Of a stretch of DNA of 64,000 nucleotides, positions 1 to 10,825 are shown piece by piece. How positions within the stretch are numbered: the stretch's first letter is position 1; every line of letters starts with the position of its first letter. The notes below the pieces were generated by a model. It did not search any database. It was not told the DNA's origin and was given only the letters and a program-made list of their open reading frames with translations. Source of the DNA: Bostrychus sinensis (Eukaryota; Chordata; Actinopteri; Gobiiformes; Eleotridae); contig CM036248.1 in the NCBI GenBank assembly GCA_020698575.1, positions 20,819,729 through 20,883,728 on the forward strand, read 5' to 3'. A program made the translations under genes and the position numbers.

Positions 1-557
1 ATACAGTCCCGGGAGATTTATAAGGCTGTTGACTTGTAAGTAACCATTCAGGAAATAAAAGCATTTCAAACAAACACAGGTCTGTAATTTGTTTAGAAGT
101 TGTCCTATATGTGCCGCATAAATAAACATTACTTTAGATCATCATTTATCTAGGTGCATTAAGAAAAAATAGATAAAATAAATGGAAGATGTTTGAAACT
201 ATGTTTGAAGCCGAGCAAGAAGAATCTTTGGTAAATGGGCTCTATTTTTGTTTCTGGGATTATTATACATAAATAGCATGAATTATTTGTTTTAGGTGTA
301 GATTCAGAACAGTATGTGGAAGATTTTTTTTTTTTTTTTCCTTTACCATTGCAAGATAGGGTCAAGTGTGTCTCTTAGCAATTAATCTCAATGTAGACCA
401 ATATACAGTAAATATTAACCAACAAAGCCTAATGGATAGAGCTTAACATCCTGGTACAAAGGTATTATCGCCAATCACAAAGGTTCAGGAAAAATACATT
501 TATGAAAGATTTTCACTCATGTCAACACATTTCAGTATTCTTAACTATTCCCTGTTA

Positions 558-593
<36 letters not shown>

Positions 594-1343
594 GCTTATG
601 CTAAGGGAACAGATGATAGACAAATGCAAAAAGAAGCATATAAATAGCCTATTATAACACATTACATAATGCACTAGTTCTTTGTTTGGTGTGAATTTTT
701 ACTTGAACCTCTCAAAACTGTAGCATTGGAGTGTTCAAATGCAAAAAAAAAATCTCCTGGCACATGGTATTGATACACTTCATTCTTTTTTTTAGCCTCA
801 TAATTACTGTATTCCACATGAGAATCACTACAAGATGAATAAAACGTGTTTCATTTATCGAGAGACGCGTGGCTCCCAATCCTCCATTTGCACTGTTGTG
901 ATAAGGTTTCTGAGAAAAGCCAATGTTTCTACAATATTTTATGAAAATGTTACACAGACATACAGTACTGGGGTAGAAACCATAATAATGTACTGTAAAG
1001 TCTCACATTGGGCAGAAATGGCATCCTAGACCCAACATAAAATAGGATTGCAGTAGTTAAAGTGTAAAATAACAAAATGTTTGGCATTGCGATTGGTTTG
1101 TTTGTTCTGCCTGTTAACAAGAGAAAAAAAAAATCTGAAAATGTAAAATAATAATATTTTTGATTTGATTAATTCAGAAAACCGTCTGGACCTAGTAATT
1201 AAAAAAAAAAAAAAAAAAAAAGATTCTGTATGAGATTGCGAGATGCTGCTGCTGCTGCAACCTCCTCCCACAAGGGGTCAGTAAAGCAACAAATAATTAC
1301 AGTACTTTTTTGGTGTCTGGATCCAGGTCTTCCTTTAGCAGAT
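1..1343. other. AT-rich noncoding sequence with homopolymer tracts
   Basis: No coding exon is recognised. The stretch holds T16 at 324-339, A31 at 561-591 and A21 at 1201-1221. A short piece at about 419-470 (AATGGATAGAGC core) resembles the A-box part of the tRNA-like repeat described at 1345, but it is too degraded to call separately. Confidence 0.6.
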
Positions 1344-1344
1344 T

Positions 1345-1412
1345 GTGAAATATAAGGCCTAAGTCACTAGAAGAGCATTTACCACTGAACTAGAACATTC
1401 CAGGTTCCAGCC
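1345..1412 (+). mobile_element. tRNA-like SINE copy, plus strand
   Basis: This reads in parallel with the reverse complement of the copies at 16242-16395 and 5396-5475. It has GTGAAATATAAGG, then an A-box-like part (AGAGCATTTACC), then CACTGAAC and a B-box-like part (AGGTTCCAGCC). The order and spacing fit a tRNA-type pol III promoter. The copy ends directly in the 11-bp tandem array, whose first units continue from its B box. Membership of the family is seen from the within-window similarity; the tRNA origin is inferred. Confidence 0.55.
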
Positions 1413-2505
1413 CAGACTAAACCAGATCCAAACCAGGCAAAAACAGGACTAATCCAGGCCTTAACCAGGACTAAAAATATATTAAACCAGGACTTATTTA
1501 GGAAAAAGACAGAACTAAACAAGGACTACCCCAGGTCTAAACCAGAACTAAACCAGGACAAAACAAGGTCTAAACAAGAATTAAACCAGGACTAAATGAG
1601 TTCTAAACAAGAACTAAACCAGGTCTAAATTATTTATTTGGGACAGCGTGTATTAATGAACAGCTAGTGCTGTAAATACACCGGATTATAGCTCAGAGCT
1701 AATTTCCATCCGTAGTCCCCACTCACTCACATTCACACCGGCTTCCTGGTGTTCCCCAGCGGTCTCCCACCCAGGTACTGACCAGGCCCTACCCTGCTTA
1801 GCTTCCGTGGTGTGACGGGATCGGGCATTCACAAGGCGGTATGGCCTTAAAATAGGCCTAAACCAGGACAAAACAAGCTCCAAACAAGGACTAAACCAGG
1901 ACAAAATCAGGTCTAAACAAGGACTAAACCAGTTTTAAATTACGACTAAAAAAGGACTAAACCAGGACTAATCCAGGTCTACACAAGAAATAAACCAGGT
2001 CTAAATTAGGTCTAAACAAGGAGTAAACCAGGACTAAAGGAGGTCTAAACAAGAACTAAACCAGGACTAAATGAGGTCTAAACAAGAACTAAACCAGGAC
2101 TAAATGAGGTCTAAATAAGAACTAAACCAGGTCTAAATAAGGTCTAAACAAGAACTAAACCAGGACAAAATCAGGTCTAAACAAGGACTAAACCAGGTTT
2201 AAATTACGACTAAAAAAGGACTAAACCAGGACTAAAGGAGGTCTAAACAAGAACTAAACCAGGTCTAAATTAGGTCTAAACAAGAACTAAACCAGGACAA
2301 AATCAGGTCTAAACAAGAACTAAACCAGGACAAAATCAGGTCTAAACAAGGACTAAACCAGGTTTAAATTACGACTAAAAAAGGACTAAACCAGGACTAA
2401 AGGAGGTCTAAACAAGGACTAAACCAGGACTAAACGAGGTCTAAACAAAGGCTAAATCAGGACCAAACAAGGACCAAACCAGGTCTAAACAAGGTCTAAA
2501 CTGAC
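1404..2505. repeat. 11-bp tandem repeat array (AGGNCTAAACC type), interrupted
   Basis: The array is built of 11-bp units such as AGGTCTAAACA, AGAACTAAACC, AGGACTAAATG and AGGACAAAATC. Units group into 33-bp triplets and longer blocks. The landmark ACAAAATCAG followed by GTCTAAACAAGGA recurs at 1901, 2165 and 2330, that is 264 (24 x 11) and 165 (15 x 11) bases apart, which supports block duplication kept in register. A 5S-derived SINE at 1637-1846 splits it. Units left of the SINE are more diverged than those on the right. No coding role is apparent. Confidence 0.9.
1637..1846 (-). mobile_element. 5S rRNA-derived SINE (SINE3-like), minus strand
   Basis: Read on the minus strand it begins GCCATACCGCC and holds the 5S internal promoter: GGAAGCTAAGCAGGGT (box A region), GGGCCTGGTCAGTACCTGG and GTGGGAGACCGC (box C region). 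After the diverged 5S 3' end (GGGGAACACCA) comes about 95 bases that are not 5S (GGTGTGAATGTGAG ... ATTAGCTCTGAGC ... ATTAATACACGCTG), then an A-rich end. The copy at 20536 has the same tail, so this is a retroposon family and not a stray 5S pseudogene. It lies inside the 11-bp array; flanks CTAAATT and CTTAAAAT may be a target duplication. Confidence 0.85.
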
Positions 2506-4239
2506 TGTCAACATGATAGACCTCAGTATTATTAAATCCCTGTATACATCTTGTGTCCTGTAACTCTTTAGATAGATTGCCACACTATGATTTTTAGCCT
2601 TTGGCACATTCAAGATGCTAAAATGAGTGCATGTAAGCTCCCTGTGTACAATGTAATAATAGATAAAAAGATTTTTGTACGTAAGCCTTTTTATATTTGC
2701 CGAGTTCCCAACAGCACGAGCTGCAGCGCTGCTCAAAGCTCTCTAACAATGCCATATCTCACGGCTGAATGAGGCATTTTCAGCCTTATAAATACTGCTT
2801 TTAATGTCCCACCCGAGACTGTTGCTCTGCCTCCCTCCGGCTGTATTTCTACACGTGTTGCGGGATAAAATGATAAATTGATACATGCTTTTTATTAGGC
2901 CTGCGTTGACTCATTAATACCGTGGTGCTATGTGCTCCATCTTTTTGGACTGCTGCATCTTCGGGAAACATTGCATTGGGTTTAAAAGAAGAAAATTTCC
3001 CCATCGCTGTAAACAGGACTTTAAAAATTTCTCATGGGCCGTGTCTTTTATTGATTTAGGTGCCATTCTGCTCACAGATATGACACTCTAAGCCATGGGA
3101 CCAGCCACAGAGAGAAAGAGAGAGCATGCATTAACACAAGCTTCTTTCTCACATTCATTCAGTGTATGTGGAGGCCAGCACAGACCCGTGATTTCAGCAA
3201 ACAAACTAAACTAACTAAAGTCCATTAACATTTTTACAAGATTTTTTATTAAATATTCATGATGTGCTGCATTTACATATAGCTTTTCTTGATGTGTGGC
3301 TAGAATAAAATCTCAGCCATCTTGAGCCTTGGGCATGTGAAGGTTAGGACAGTCTCCAAAGTCTAATATGTATTTTTTTTGGCATGGCTGGTTGATCATA
3401 AGATGTCCCAAGCCTGGAGAAATGTGTGGTTGCATAAGGGCACCTGGAGATAAATCTATGATAAAGTACTAATGTGAATGAAATAATCAGACAAATTATA
3501 GTTATTATTTGAGTCCTTTTCTATTAATGTTTCTCTTATCTGATTTAAATTATGTATGTTTGTTGTTTCTAGGTTTGTCAGAAAATTATCTTTGTTTGCC
3601 AGTTTATTAGAACCCTTGGGGGCTGTGTTTGTGTTGTCTGAATTCATAATTTTTGTCATTAAATGGAGATGCTGATAAAGAAGTCCTGGCATTTGTTGAC
3701 ATTACTGGCTTGTTTAAACTAAAGTCTGCCTGCTAATCCTATAAAACTGTGCAATATTGTGGCTTTAAATGCATGTGGTCATGTTGCAGTTACAGCATCA
3801 AAGACTCCAGATCACACATATGACCAAGGATTGCTCCTGACAAATACTGTACGTGGAGAATCATATTAAGTTTTAATAGCAGTAGTTCCCTAGCAGTGGG
3901 TCATACGGAAGTTGCTTATAGTGTTTCAGTTTAATGGAAGCCTAAATTAAAGTGAAGTAGGTATAGTTGTGTAAATTTGTTCCAAAAATTGTTACCTGCT
4001 GTGAGCTCCTTTTGCACTGGCCACAGGTAGCAAACCACAAACCAGTCCAGGCGAGTTTGGATCTCTTATTTTTAGAAACGCAAATGCCACTCGGGTTAGG
4101 ACTGTGTCAGTGCTGTTAACCTAAAATAATAGAATATATTCATAATCACAAATGAGACATGTTGTGCTAACTTAATTTACATTAACACAGGGAGAATTCT
4201 GATGATGTGAAACCATAGTCTATTTAAAAAATTCTTACT
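2506..4239. other. Unique noncoding sequence
   Basis: Nothing recognisable as an exon, RNA gene or repeat. The base composition is mixed and there is no tandem structure. The short open frames here have no recognisable domain and are expected by chance. Confidence 0.5.
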
Positions 4240-4520
4240 CCAACATATTTCATGCCCATTCTCCTCTAATTAATATCCAGCCAAACAGCGGCCTTTTCCA
4301 CATCTGATGGAAACACAGGGTGGTTACCAATTAGTCTGCTGTTAATTATCTTCTTAGGCTTTGATCTTCACTATGACTGCTCGTCAGATGCACTCATTTA
4401 TTCATCTCCTTTGCCTGCTATGGACTTTTTTAGAGATTGCACAGATTGACGCACATTAATCGTGGCTTCACAAGCAAAATCTGGAGCCTTGCAAGACTGT
4501 TGCTTTTTTTCTTTGCAAGT
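4240..4520. promoter_or_regulatory. Candidate conserved noncoding / enhancer-like block
   Basis: This is unique, repeat-free sequence with several homeodomain-type cores: CTAATTAATA, CCAATTAGTC and GTTAATTATC, plus a CATCTGATGG E-box-like site. Such clustering is typical of teleost developmental enhancers. Conservation itself is inferred, not shown; a cross-species alignment would be needed. Confidence 0.3.
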
Positions 4521-5395
4521 CCTTCCCGATCCTGCTCCACACTGTTCATGTTTTTTTTTTTTTTACTTAAATAATCAATAGTGCTCATATTCTGATCTAT
4601 TTAGAGCCCGCTTTCCCTCCATGCTGTGCGTATGACATTGTATCTCCAGCGTAAACTTCAAACAAGCATGCGTACAGACAGGAGCTGAATATTTAAGAAG
4701 GGTTCCTCTGACGAACACTGAGGTACCTCCATTTGTGTCAGAAGATAATATTCTTATTTCTCCCTCTGTACAGTGGACAGTAAGTTGAATTCATCTGACA
4801 CCACGGATTAGCATTAACGTCAACGCGAGAGACATCCGCAACAACTGCCACGAGATCTGGCACCAAAGGCAAAAACGAAGGTGAGTGCTTTGTGGTAACG
4901 TATAGCTTTACGGAAAACACTGTGGCAGTTTTGAAGGAGCTTATTTTGAAATGCTAAATAATACCTCATCATTCCGGGTGATATACTTGCTTTCATTAAC
5001 ACCTTTATTCAGACATATTTTTGCTGTGAATTGGCAGGCAGCCCGGCTTCCTCAATGGCATTGAAACTAACGAGTATGTAAATGAGATAGGGCCCGCGCG
5101 TTTAGAGCCCTTTGATTTAAGCAGAATGATGTATCTACAGTACAGCTCTGCATCTGTGGACTGGTTCTCAATGACTTGTTAAGATGCATTATTAAATGTG
5201 AACCACTTTGAATACTATATGTCCACACAGTGTACAGGGATGTACAGTACAGCGGAGAAGTCTTAGACAGGTTCTTAACAAAGGCTATGAAGAAAGAAAG
5301 ATAGATCAATGTACAAAAATACACACAAATAGAAGAAAAATCAAAACTAGAAACAAAAGAGGCTCTTGTCCTGTTTCACATTGGTAATAGTTGAA
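4521..5395. other. Noncoding; possible untranslated exon at 4718-4880
   Basis: A TATA-like ATATTTAAG lies at about 4688-4696. A pyrimidine-rich acceptor-like TTTCTCCCTCTGTACAG ends at 4773, and a good donor GAAG|GTGAGT has its junction after 4880. The 107-base interval between them has stops in all three plus frames, but the last roughly 30 codons before the donor are open (...NARDIRNNCHEIW...). It could be an untranslated first exon or a chance set of motifs. The rest of the stretch is unremarkable. Confidence 0.2.
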
Positions 5396-5475
5396 CTCAA
5401 GTATCTTCTGGTTCATGGGTAAATGCTCTTTCCATTGAGCTACAAAACCCTTATATCTCACGATGTAAAAAAAAA
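5396..5475 (-). mobile_element. tRNA-like SINE copy, minus strand
   Basis: The minus strand reads GAGATATAAGGG, then TTTGTAGCTCAATGGA and AGAGCATTTACCC (A-box region), and a B-box-like end (ACTTGAGTTC). It aligns with the copies at 16242, 33785 and 10384. An A-rich and T-rich junk stretch follows to about 5513. Confidence 0.6.
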
Positions 5476-5514
5476 CTACTAAAACATTTTTTTTTTTCTT
5501 TTAGTGAGTGAAGT

Positions 5515-5690
5515 TGGTCTTTTCAGTCTGTATCTCAGAATGGTACAGAATCATTAAAAATTTCAGGATCTACAATAGTGATCTGGATCCACTCCAAAAT
5601 TTATAATTTTGTCCTGTTCCTGAAATTTTTACAACAAAAATGTAAATTTTGTTATTATCCAAGCACTTAGTTAACCAGCAATTTTCACAC
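5515..5690. repeat. Possible old retrotransposon 3' fragment
   Basis: The segment with TAGTGATCTGGATCCACTCC, followed by runs of AAATTT-type sequence and TTAGTTAACCAGCAA, resembles the 3' untranslated ends of dispersed teleost non-LTR elements as I remember them. There is no coding remnant and no second copy in the window, so this is a weak call. Confidence 0.25.
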
Positions 5691-7196
5691 TTAACTAAAA
5701 CATTTGCACAGTACTGGATAAGTAAGCTTCATTTTTAAAGTCGGCGAGACAAATGCAAGAAGTGGTAGAAAAAAAGAAGACTAGATGAAAATCTCCATCT
5801 CTCAAGCTTTGTCTTTGAGTTCCTCCAGTGAAGAATCCCACTCAAGGGTAAAGGATAATCTCCAAGGGGGAAGATGTTTCATAGCTTGGCCCAAAGTCTT
5901 CGCAGTGAAAAATGGAGGAGCCTCTTGATCACAATACAATGAGTTAAACAGATTGCATACCATTGCACATTAGCGCCCACATGGGCCAAACCATTCTAAA
6001 CAGGCATTTAAAATAAATAGAGAATAAATAATGATATGGAAAAATAAACAGTTGGTTTAATTAAGAGCATAGTTTCATTATGTGAGAAAATTAATGAAAG
6101 CATAATCATTGTTGCTGCCGAGCTAATCTGCACTTCTTTTTCCGTTACGTGTTCACGGAGTGGAACAATTAAGGGTTTGATTGCTTTTTACTATGAGCCG
6201 TATCTCTGAGGTAAGCTTGCTTGTCAAACCAGTGGCAATAATATAATTTCACTTGGCTAATCAATCAGCTATGCTCTTCCGATAACCGCTTTTCTTTTCC
6301 ATTCTGCATAAAAAGAGAATAAAAACAAATCACTCAGCATCCTTTTTACCCAGTTTTACCGTATTAAGACCTGGATTTCATGGTAATTTGTGCTAATTAT
6401 TTTACCCCCACCCATCACTGTAGAAAGGATGTGCATGTTTGAGCTGTCGACTGGGAAGAAGGAGGATGTCATTGCTAATGTATGGTCTGGAATAAGCAGA
6501 CTCACCACACACTCTCTCCTGGGACAGAACTAATTACGTGTTCAGAATCTGCTGCATGGTTCTCTGGGCTTTTATGCCTCTGTCACTTCACATCCACTCA
6601 CATAGACTGGATTTATCCCAAGAACAACCTACAGCCTCGGCTTCTCTCCTTCTGCAAAAACAGGTCAGTGCGAGTTCGCTGGATGTCGAATGAGTCTAAT
6701 TATTAAGGTACAGATGGATACAGAATACCTAATGGTGGAACATGCCCTGCCCTGAGCCCTCCCTCTCCGACGCACCCTCTCTTTCTCTTACGCCAGTCAG
6801 ATGCCGGCTGTAGGCGACACACTCCGTCTAAGAAGATTGGGGATGTTAGAAACCCAGGCATCCGTGGGCTTTGGGATTAGGATTTCTGCTTGGATCAACT
6901 TGGATCAGCTGCATAATGTAATCTTATTGACAAGAGGAATCACTATGACGGTCTCAAGCCAGAAATACAATAATCTGCATTAGGCCGAGTGAAGGAAGTA
7001 CAGCTGTTTTACAAGAGACTGAGTCATGGCTTATGTTGCGAAAGTTATTTGCTTAGCGAGACAAAGTGATCAGACAGCTCAGTCATTTGTCATGTTTAGT
7101 CAAATTTTGTAAAATATAAGCTCTTTTAGACTGATGCTGGGCAAAGAGAATATTAAACAATACAGTGTTGGTTAAAAATAGTTTTTAGGAAAAGTT
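5691..7196. other. Unique noncoding sequence with a candidate regulatory block at 6090-6320
   Basis: At 6090-6320 the sequence is repeat-free, balanced in composition and carries homeodomain-like and bHLH-like sites (GGAACAATTAAGGG, CTTGGCTAATCAATCAGC). It reads like a conserved noncoding element. The remainder, including short open frames at 6482-6706 and 6801-6983, shows no recognisable protein domain. Confidence 0.35.
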
Positions 7197-7362
7197 GGAG
7201 GCATACACACAGACAACCATTCACTCTCACATTTATTTACTAGGGACAATTTAGAGTCCCCGAAACATACGCAGGTCTTAGGACAATGGGAGGAAGCCAG
7301 AGTACCCAGAGAGAACCCACGGTAACACAGACAGCATATGCAGTCTCCACCCAGAGAATTTA
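7197..7362 (-). mobile_element. Fragment of tRNA-type composite SINE, minus strand
   Basis: On the minus strand it contains GTGGGTTCTCTCTGGGTACT, CTCCCATTGTCC, GGACTCTAAATTG and GTGAGAGTGAATGGTTGTCT. These are the central modules of the widespread teleost repeat seen more fully at 34933-36739. Both the tRNA head and the GAAT-type tail are missing. Confidence 0.7.
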
Positions 7363-8140
7363 TTTATTGTATAAAAACCTGTCAACTTGTGGCATGTTAC
7401 ACTGTGGTAAAAAGAACTTGGAAACATTCTTGTGTTTTCTTGTGTGGACTATTTGAGCCCTCTCTAATCTTGAAAAGTAAACCACAGTCCTGAAGGGTGG
7501 AAAACAAGCCCGTTGACAACCCCGCGAGCCCAGGGGATGCAGTCGAACGCATGCTTGGCTTGTTGTATTCGCATGTAGGCCCTCCCAATTCCCTTGTCTG
7601 CGTGTGTCTCTGTCTTCTGTCTGAGGGGCAGCGGATCAGAACCTCCCCATACACGCGGTACACAGTTAGCAGGTCATTGTTCTGGAGCCCCACACAGCTG
7701 TCAGTGAGCTGGGCCCTGCCAGATTTATCATAGTCTCAGAATTTTGTATTTCAGCCTTGTGAGGGCAAAAGTTGATCCTGACGTTCTGAGTGACAAGCTG
7801 CTTTACCGTACGGAAATTCCAACCGGACCGCTCCATATTCATGAACTGATTTAAATTCTGGCACTGTACGCGGGCTCCCTACAACATATCGAGGAAGACA
7901 GAGAGTGTATGGGTGTATCCTTTTCGCATCTCACACTGTTGTCTTTGTGGAAGGGCTTGCGAGCGGCGCATAAGTAAGAGCGGAGTACAAGCCAGCGACG
8001 GGAATGTTACTGTTGTGTAAGTTTCAAAGGTTACTTCAGCGGCTTTGCCAAATGCATCTCAGATAATGTTAAGGGGCAAACATAGCAACTGCAAAAGGAG
8101 CTGCTGCGGAGAAAAATGTGTTCAGGGTTTTGACATAGTG
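7363..8140. other. GC-richer unique block, candidate conserved noncoding or exon
   Basis: The stretch from about 7490 to 8020 is richer in GC and CpG than its surroundings and contains no repeats. On the minus strand, 7397-7735 is open for about 113 codons (DYDKSGRAQLTDSCVGLQNN...), bounded upstream by a stop. I do not recognise the peptide. A CTGAG acceptor-like site sits at its 5' end but lacks a pyrimidine tract. A conserved regulatory block is at least as likely as an exon. Confidence 0.3.
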
Positions 8141-8734
8141 CCTTGATAAAAGCTTACCTGCATTTCAGAACTCCCAGATAGTGGAACTTAGATGTGAAAT
8201 ATATTATCAATTGTCCTAAAATTTTGGCAGAACAGAAAATTAAAAAACTAAAACATGTCTTCATTTGCAGTGATGGAAAAAGTACTCAAAAAGCAATGAT
8301 GCCTCTAAATAATTTTACTTAAGTAGAACTAGGAGTATTCAACAAGTTTGTTTAGAAAAGTGTACTGTTGTTGCTACAACCATTACTACCATTCCCAGTA
8401 TTACCACTACTATAACTCTTCCTTGGACTACAGCTAACATTTCTTCTGATACACAAACTTTTAAAAAATATTGCTTTAAAATTTACTCAAAAGAAGTTAT
8501 GGATGAAAATTTACTCAGAAAGTGCATGTGTAAAACTTTCTACCACAATGATAATAATCCCCTTCATTCGACATGGGAGGTCAGGGGTTTGATTCTCCCG
8601 CAGGGCAGCTAAACTTTGAGCCATGGTCCCAAGCCATGTTGTGCCTGGAAGGTATAGAGTGACCTTTTTTTTTTTTTTTTTTTCACAGATCACGGTGCAT
8701 TTAAACTAAAAAGCCTCCAAAATCCATACAGGTA
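8141..8734. other. Noncoding with two degraded repeat traces
   Basis: At 8273 the sequence CAGTGATGGAAAAAGTACTC resembles the end of the CAGTGGTGGAAAGTAACT-type hAT elements (see 11757), with no matching far end. At 8575-8600, TCAGGGGTTTGATTCTCC resembles a B box of a tRNA-derived repeat and is followed by a T21 tract near 8665-8685. Both are too decayed for a firm family call. Confidence 0.35.
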
Positions 8735-8945
8735 CATGACACTAGGGCTTAAGTATTGAATTGTAATGGGAATTTTTTAATAAAAAATAATGACATTGTA
8801 AATGATTTTAGTGACAAAAGTCTTTAGACAAATGTGTTCTAAGTTTCCTCTGCTTTACTGTTGGTAAAATGGGGGCAACTGGGACATGGTTTGGCAAAAA
8901 CTGGGACTGTCCTGGTTAAATAGGGATGTTTGGTCACCCTTCCGG
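8735..8945 (-). mobile_element. Dispersed repeat copy 1 (AGGGTGACCAAACATCCC type)
   Basis: It shares ordered blocks with 32215-32425: TGACAAAAGTCTTYAGACAAA, AACTGGGACAT, and GTTAAATAGGGA near the right end. The minus strand begins AGGGTGACCAAACATCCC and continues with AACCAGGACAGTCC, which I recall as the terminus of a widespread vertebrate DNA-transposon family. The two copies differ by about 60 bases of insertion or deletion. No target duplication was found. Confidence 0.5.
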
Positions 8946-10383
8946 AAAGACATACTAATAATGTTACTAAATGTTGACTTAATAAAATAATAAAGAAGTT
9001 AAAACCCAATGCATGTCCTTGTATTTCTCTCATAAAACTTCCAAGGCTCGAGCTTCAAAAAAGTAGAGCTTACCGTTTTGACATTTCGCCTGTTGATATT
9101 TACCAAAACATTTGCTCAGCGTGTTGTTCGGTGTTCCTCTAAAGCCAGAGGCGAGGTAATCAGAGCAAGGATCTGTTGGTTGTATGTTTTATTGACTTGC
9201 TCCAGGGTCATCGAAGGGGTCTCTCCTGTCTGTAAGTCTAATCACAGACTTGTAATGTACCAACACACTGGGTAATGCAATACACAGGTTCAAAGCAGGC
9301 CCCTATGAAAGACAGGTATGACTCATTCTCACAGGCCAAACATGCTGTAGCTACTGTGGCTAATGCACTGCTGAAGTCTATAAAACCCAGCAAACACCTG
9401 TATAAGGGATAAGCTACCAGCAGTGTTACAAAACCAAACTTTTAAAATGTTATTTAGAATGCAGGACATTAAATATACTGGTGCTTTGACAGTTTCAGTA
9501 GAAAAGGAGAATTAATAAATGTCCATAAAGTGAATGGTTGTACTATTCTACTGTTAAGGATAATACAGTATATATGTGTCTCTATACAGTAGATGAGATG
9601 AATTATCAGTGCAAAAAACGTATAACATTTTGTTGATTTATATTCTTTGTCAGCGTCTATTTAGGAAGAAAAGATTGTTTGAGGTAAAATATTTTTCATC
9701 ACTCATTCTAAAACTCCTGTCACAACATCTTAAATAAAGCCATTGCACAAACAACACACAATAAAAATATTTTGGGGTGCATATTTAATTTTGTGACATT
9801 TCCAAATTTACAGAGACATAATTTAATATCCTCTCATAAATAAGATACCCTCAGAGTTTTGTTGCTATTTCCTCTTCAGTACTCTTAACAATGCAAGCAA
9901 TCATTGGCACGCTGAGAGACAAACAGGTTAGAGCGTGGTTAGACAGCATGACTAAATCACTCAATTTAACATATGTGTGTGAGCATGCATAATATTGTTC
10001 CTGGAGACAATTTACAATCTGACAAGCAATAACAAATGCCAGGCGACTAAAAAATAAAGTTCAATCAGCCTCCTTTGCCATCCCGGTGTCGGTGCATGTC
10101 TAGGCATATTCCTGTTATATGCACTAAAGCAAACGCATACAGCAAATAGGGAACATTTTACATTTTTTATTTAAATGTGATGGCCTTTGTTGAATTAATC
10201 ACTGTGAAAAATTGAAAGGAGTCATTCACAGTTTGATTTATTTTACCGCATGGTTGAACAGTTAATTAAAAAAAAAAAAACTCTTACCTACATTGGGTAG
10301 TCAGGGGATGAAGCTTAGATATAATTGACAACTTTTTTCAACAGGCTTTTCTTATAAGATGAAGAAGTTGTTTTATTTTTTAC
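8946..10383. other. Unique AT-rich noncoding sequence
   Basis: No gene or recognised repeat. It has an A13 tract at 10268-10280. The short open frames (for example 9078-9275) carry no recognisable domain. Confidence 0.55.
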
Positions 10384-10500
10384 TTTTTTTTTTTTTTTTT
10401 TTTTTGCAACTGTTCTATCTATTGAGTCACAAAGGTATAATCTACTAAAACTAACTATTTGTTCCTTTACTGGCCCCTTGTGGCTGGAGTTAGTTTGTTT
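10384..10500 (-). mobile_element. tRNA-like SINE copy, minus strand
   Basis: The minus strand reads AGCCACAAGGGGCCAGTAAA, then a head segment with GTTAGTTTTAGTAG, then TTGTGACTCAATAGATAGAA (A box). It is cut at its 3' side by a T22 tract (10384-10405) and lacks the B box. The CCACAAGGGGCC head is shared with 16242 and 33785. Confidence 0.65.
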
Positions 10501-10530
10501 GGTCGATCTTATGTGCTCATTACTGACCTT

Positions 10531-10825
10531 TCCTGACAATGTCACAGTGGCAAAGTAGTTAGCACTCTGGCCTCACAGCAAGAAGGTCTCTATGTCTGGG
10601 TGGGTTTTTCCCCTTCAACCTAAAACATGCACAGTAGAATAAGCCTCCAGTCAGGTGCTCCTGACCAGGATCCTGACCCTAGAGCCGGAGAAGGGTCCCC
10701 AGGTGCTGCACTGCAGTCGCCCACTGCTCCTGACAGGTTGCCCCAGCTGCATTCATGGATGGGTCAAATGCAGAGAACAAATTTTCCTATGGGGGCAAAA
10801 AACAACCTTAACCTTAAAATGTGAC
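10531..10825 (+). mobile_element. tRNA-derived composite SINE, plus strand
   Basis: It starts with a decayed tRNA-type head (CAGTGGCAAAGTAGTTAGCA, CTGGCCTCACAGCAAGAAGG). The 3' part differs from the GAAT-tailed copies: AGGTGCTGCACTGCAGTCGC, CCACTGCTCCTGACAGG, ATGGATGGGTCAAATGCAGA and GAACAAATTT. This is a tail module I know from other teleost SINEs. So the same head is joined to a different 3' domain here. The open frames at 10627-10846 lie inside the repeat and are not genes. Confidence 0.65.
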
